A stretch of DNA of 64,000 bases from Combretum micranthum (Eukaryota > Streptophyta > Magnoliopsida > Myrtales > Combretaceae), in contig JAMXBD010002479.1 of the NCBI GenBank assembly GCA_024138025.1, positions 62,001-126,000 of the forward strand, written 5' to 3'. Below are positions 60,152 to 64,000 of this stretch, in pieces. A program made the position numbers and the translations under genes. The notes beneath the pieces are model-generated. The model was not told the origin of the DNA. It saw nothing but the letters and a program-made list of their open reading frames with translations, and searched no databases. Numbering within the stretch: position 1 is the first letter of the stretch; every line of letters starts with the position of its first letter.

Positions 60152-63100
60152 TGTAAGCCCAGAAAATTTCAGTAATAATTCCAAAATGAACTTAAAAAAT
60201 AAACCCTAAAAATGACTCCAAATTAAAATTGAGCTTCGACAAGTCCTAAATCCCAAACGAATCCAGAAACTTCTTAATCTTGAGAAAATGAAAATCCTTA
60301 AAAATAAAATAAGAACTCAACATACTTCAAATCCAAAACCACTACATATGATAAATTTCATACTTAACTCTGACTTATAAAATCAGGTAATATAGAACCC
60401 AAAAACAAATTATTAAAAAGTAAATAACGATGAAACTTTTGAAAATAAAACTCAATTCGAGAATTCCGAAAACGTTAAGAGATATTAAATACTTACAAAA
60501 ATAAAATTTAAAATAAATTTCTCAAATTAAATACGTTGTACAAACATAAAATATCAATTTCCAAATTGGCAAAGATCTAAACTAGAGAATCATCCGGAAA
60601 CCCTAAGTGGAATACAGTAGTTTAAGTTCGGAAATCTCGCGCTCTTAACCCTATAGGCCGAGGTGTAGTATAAGTGTGTAGAATAGCTCGTAGAAATATA
60701 AGTTCGCTTAAAAATATCAGATTGGCAAATTTTTGACTTATTTCGAACCCGTTCTAATACAGACTTTGAAAAGCGTGTCTTGGGGCTCGAGATATCAAAA
60801 ATATACCATTAGTACTGTTAGAATCGTATTTTCATAAGGATTTCAAAAATATAAGTTTTATAATTTTTCGATAACTAGAAATATCTAATTTTATAATTAC
60901 ATTTGTATTTCATTACTATCGGTAATTAACTAGTCTTTTGCACTATTCACTACTATTCATTACATCATTTTATTATTCTTATAAACCCTTATATTTTTAG
61001 ATAAATATTTTATATATCCTAGAAAATTTCATTTTTTCAAGATTTCGTTTGTTTCGGGCTTATACGGGACCAGATTCTGTTTGAGACCCGATACTAAAAA
61101 TAAAATAAATTAATTTAATAATTGAAAATATTGTTAGTTTCATAAAATAATTTTTTAAAATTTTTTGGGTTGTAAAAATATCATTTATAGCCAATATTAA
61201 TGAATTTTGATCATACCGGTAACATATTTGTTGAAATACTAAAATAATTCAAATAATTATTTAATTTTATTTATGAACATTCTGCCATTCATTTAAAGAT
61301 ATTTTTCTTAATTTTATTTTATATATTTTCTTAATAAAAAGTGCTTTTTCAACCCATACTTCAAGTACACTTCATTTGTCACTTCTACACATTAATCAAG
61401 TTTTCTTTCACTCATTTTACACTTCATTTCCCCATAAATGGCAGCTGACCACACTCATTAAAATAGCCATTTTCTTTTATTTATTAGTTTATTTAATGAA
61501 TTAAAGTCTCATTCAGTTAGCAAATTAAATGACACAAGTTATACTTTCAAAAAAATCAAGTTACAAGACAATTAAACCCCCTCTCTCCCTCTTACATTTC
61601 ACGTGCAGCACTCCTCCCTTGCTGCCCTTGTTTTATTTTTTTCTTTCAATTAACACACTCCTTTCTCTCCACTTAATGCCTTATTTACTTCTTTTCATTC
61701 CTTTGAAACCCTATCTCATTTACTCTCTCTTTTCCTTTCTTTTTCCTCTCTTTCTTCTTTTGTTCTTGTTCTTGCAAGAACACAAGCTGTCCCCATTTCT
61801 AAACCTTGCTTCCACACTTCATTCTTGAAGATTTTTAAGTAAAACTTTCTTCTTAAAGCTTCTATAGATGATATAGGTAAGGTATAATGAGAGTTTCATG
61901 CATCAAATGACCTTCCATAAGCTTAAAAGCTAAGGTTGATGATGCCAAAGATGAAACACTCCTCTTCTCCATGATTATTATCTTGTATCATTATTATTTT
62001 CTTGCTAAAAGTAGTTATATTTTGTAGATCTAACTTTTTGTAGCTTTGATTTTTGTTTATGCTTTAGATCTTGTTATTTGAGTTATTATTTTTGTTATTG
62101 CTAATGATTTATGCATATATTCATCATTCACATAACTATCATAGTGTTCATGCATTTATAATTAGTATAGTAAACTAGATCTAGTGTTTTGAGTTCATAA
62201 ATACATTAGACTTTTTTTTTTATGTTCATAAACAACTTATAGCAGCATGATGATAGTAGGAAAGTTTTAGAAAGCTCAAGATCTATTTTAGTTTCAGCAA
62301 AAATTCATTTTTGAAAATTTGGATAAAAAGGGAACCATATTTAGAAAAGTTATTTTTCAACTTCAAAATGTGTATTTTTCATTTAAAATGAAGGGATTAG
62401 GGAATAGATAACATTAATGAATGATTTTGATGAGTAAAGTTTAGATCAATGAGTTTATAGTTTACTACCATGGACTTCTTTCATATTTATGTTCACATTA
62501 AGTGTAGATCTTGGTTTTGAACTCAAACAAAAATGGTGAAATTCCTATTTAGGCAAGACCCCTAATTAAAAAACCACTTTCCAAGTGTCAAAATGAAATT
62601 TTTACTTGAGATAATGAAGGCTTAATGTATATATATAATCAAGACTTCATTTTATATGGTTCAAAGATGATTTTCAAAGATTAAATTTCAAAACAAAATT
62701 TCATTTTCGGATTTAGGCCAAGGCATAGTTTAAAAACATGTTTTCTAACTTAAAAATGAAGTTTTTATTCAAGATATGGAAAGCTCTTAAGCTAGGTTAT
62801 GTAATGGATGAATTTCCATAAGTTTAGATAGATTTTAGCAAAAGGTATGTCCAAAAATAAATTTTGTAAATTCGGATCTCAACAAAGACCAATTTTGAAA
62901 ACCCATTTTTCAACTTCAAAACAAGACTTTTATTAAAGAAATGGAAGCCTTAACGGTTAGGTTTGATTAGGAAGTGGTTTTTGAAAGACTAAATGAGTTT
63001 CACAAAGAAAACAAGCTCAAATGAACTTTTCAAAATTCGGATTTGAAAATAGCCACCATTTAGACACCTATTTCCAAATGCCAAAATGATAATTTTTACA

Positions 63101-64000
63101 GGAAAATGGAAGTCCTAGGGAATATATGTAACAAAGACCAAGTTTGGACAAGGATAAAAGAGGTTTATCAAAATATAATCTTAGAACAACAAATGGTTTC
63201 CAAGAATAGGTTAAACAATGTTTTGATTCTTTAAAATTTTGTAAAATTCATACTTAGGCAAACCACCTATGCAAACACCTATTTTCTAACCCCAAAATGA
63301 AGTTTTTTATTGAAATAATGAAGGTGATGGTTATATGGGTCATCAAGGTTGAGTTTTGGTAAAAGCAAGTATGATTTTACAAGAAGAAAAACTATTTTTG
63401 TTAAGTCTAGTAAAATTCAAAGTTTTGCAAAATAAAGGTTTTCAAAAAGAATTCTTGGTACTACATGTATACATATAGGTAGATCATCTTATAATCTTCA
63501 TAACAATAGCTTGTAGATAATACATATATTCATGATGCATTGTAGAAATAAAGTAGGAAAATTTGAGTTGTTGTCATTTTAAGAAATTCGTAATAATGGA
63601 GTAATGGCATGAAAACACTTACTTTCCAAACTCAAAATAGAAGTTTTATTAAAGAAATGAAGTCCTTAGTGGCTAGGTATGGTTGAGCTTTAGTTTTCTA
63701 AGTATCAAATGATTTTTACTTAAAGGAATCACCAGAAAATTTTTTTTATAAAATTTGGATTTTGGAATCAACCCTACTTGAAAACATGTTTACAAAGTGT
63801 AAAATGGAAAATTTTATGTATAAATGAAGGTCATAAGTAATAGATATAATGAAGACTCAATTTTAATAAGGATAATTATAGTTTCTTAAGAAATAAATCC
63901 AAAACAACTGGAAATGATCAAAGTTAGGAAACTAGTTTTCTTAAAAGTAAATAGCCATGGAGTCTTGCAAATAAAAAGTTTATAAAATTCCTTTTAGTAA
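60152..64000 (+). mobile_element. Family B LTR, 5' part, continues past window
   Basis: It starts tgtaagcccagaaaatttc at 60152, preceded by cactc. It follows the other family B copies through the ct-rich block (61580-61790), the conserved 'gagtttcatgcatcaaatga' block near 61890 and the tandem units. Whether it is solo or the 5' LTR of a whole element cannot be told, because its end is outside. It is inserted in the chromovirus leader. Confidence 0.88.
62319..64000 (+). repeat. Degenerate roughly 165-bp tandem units, at least nine
   Basis: The anchors are at 62319 (ttgg form), 62542, 62706, 62871, 63036, 63247, 63416, 63587 and 63755, with steps of 223, 164, 165, 165, 211, 169, 171 and 168. 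The step pattern matches the minus-strand copy at 24086-25720 and has more units than the copies at 42900 and 53645. Confidence 0.88.

Overview
This window is plant nuclear DNA, AT-rich and almost entirely transposable elements, most likely from dicot pericentromeric or other heterochromatin. The evidence is plant-type retroelements (an Athila-type Ty3/gypsy element primed by tRNA-Asp, and a chromodomain-bearing Ty3/gypsy chromovirus), a Ty1/copia gag remnant, a hAT transposase remnant and a Mutator-type MITE. I found no intact host gene, rRNA, tRNA gene or CRISPR array. Every coding segment is broken by stops, frameshifts or insertions.

Layout. 1-1004 is the end of a long LTR. 1005-3990 is a richer-GC block of unknown origin, possibly organelle-derived. 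4010-9139 is a degenerate LTR split by a mosaic solo LTR (5131-8535), followed by a decayed tRNA-Met primer site and a gag remnant (to about 10600). 10600-17270 is AT-rich DNA with small duplications and hairpins but no recognisable gene. A 309-bp MITE lies at 17284-17592.

From 17.8 kb to the right edge the window is one nested tower. A Ty1/copia gag (17822-18167) is cut by a hAT transposon (3' end near 18176, transposase on the minus strand). The hAT was hit by a solo LTR (19026-27693, TSD gccac), itself hit by another solo LTR (19231-22605, TSD gatac), and by a minus-strand chromovirus (27855 to beyond 60151). The chromovirus was hit by an Athila-type element (32854-50892, TSD ctcag), by a solo LTR (51472-56510) and by a further LTR starting at 60152. 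The Athila element carries another solo LTR (40742-45632) between pol and its env-like ORF.

Two related LTR families recur. Family A is about 3.4 kb and family B about 4.9-5.3 kb. Both share a 3' block and contain a degenerate tandem array with a step of about 165 bp. The number of units differs between copies (six, seven, and at least nine in two copies), which is the most striking structural feature here. Coding parts of the elements would have supplied Gag, protease, reverse transcriptase, RNase H and integrase for their own copying; none looks functional now.

Coordinates of repeat ends come from reading TG...CA termini and flanking duplications directly. Domain names are from motif recognition without database search.
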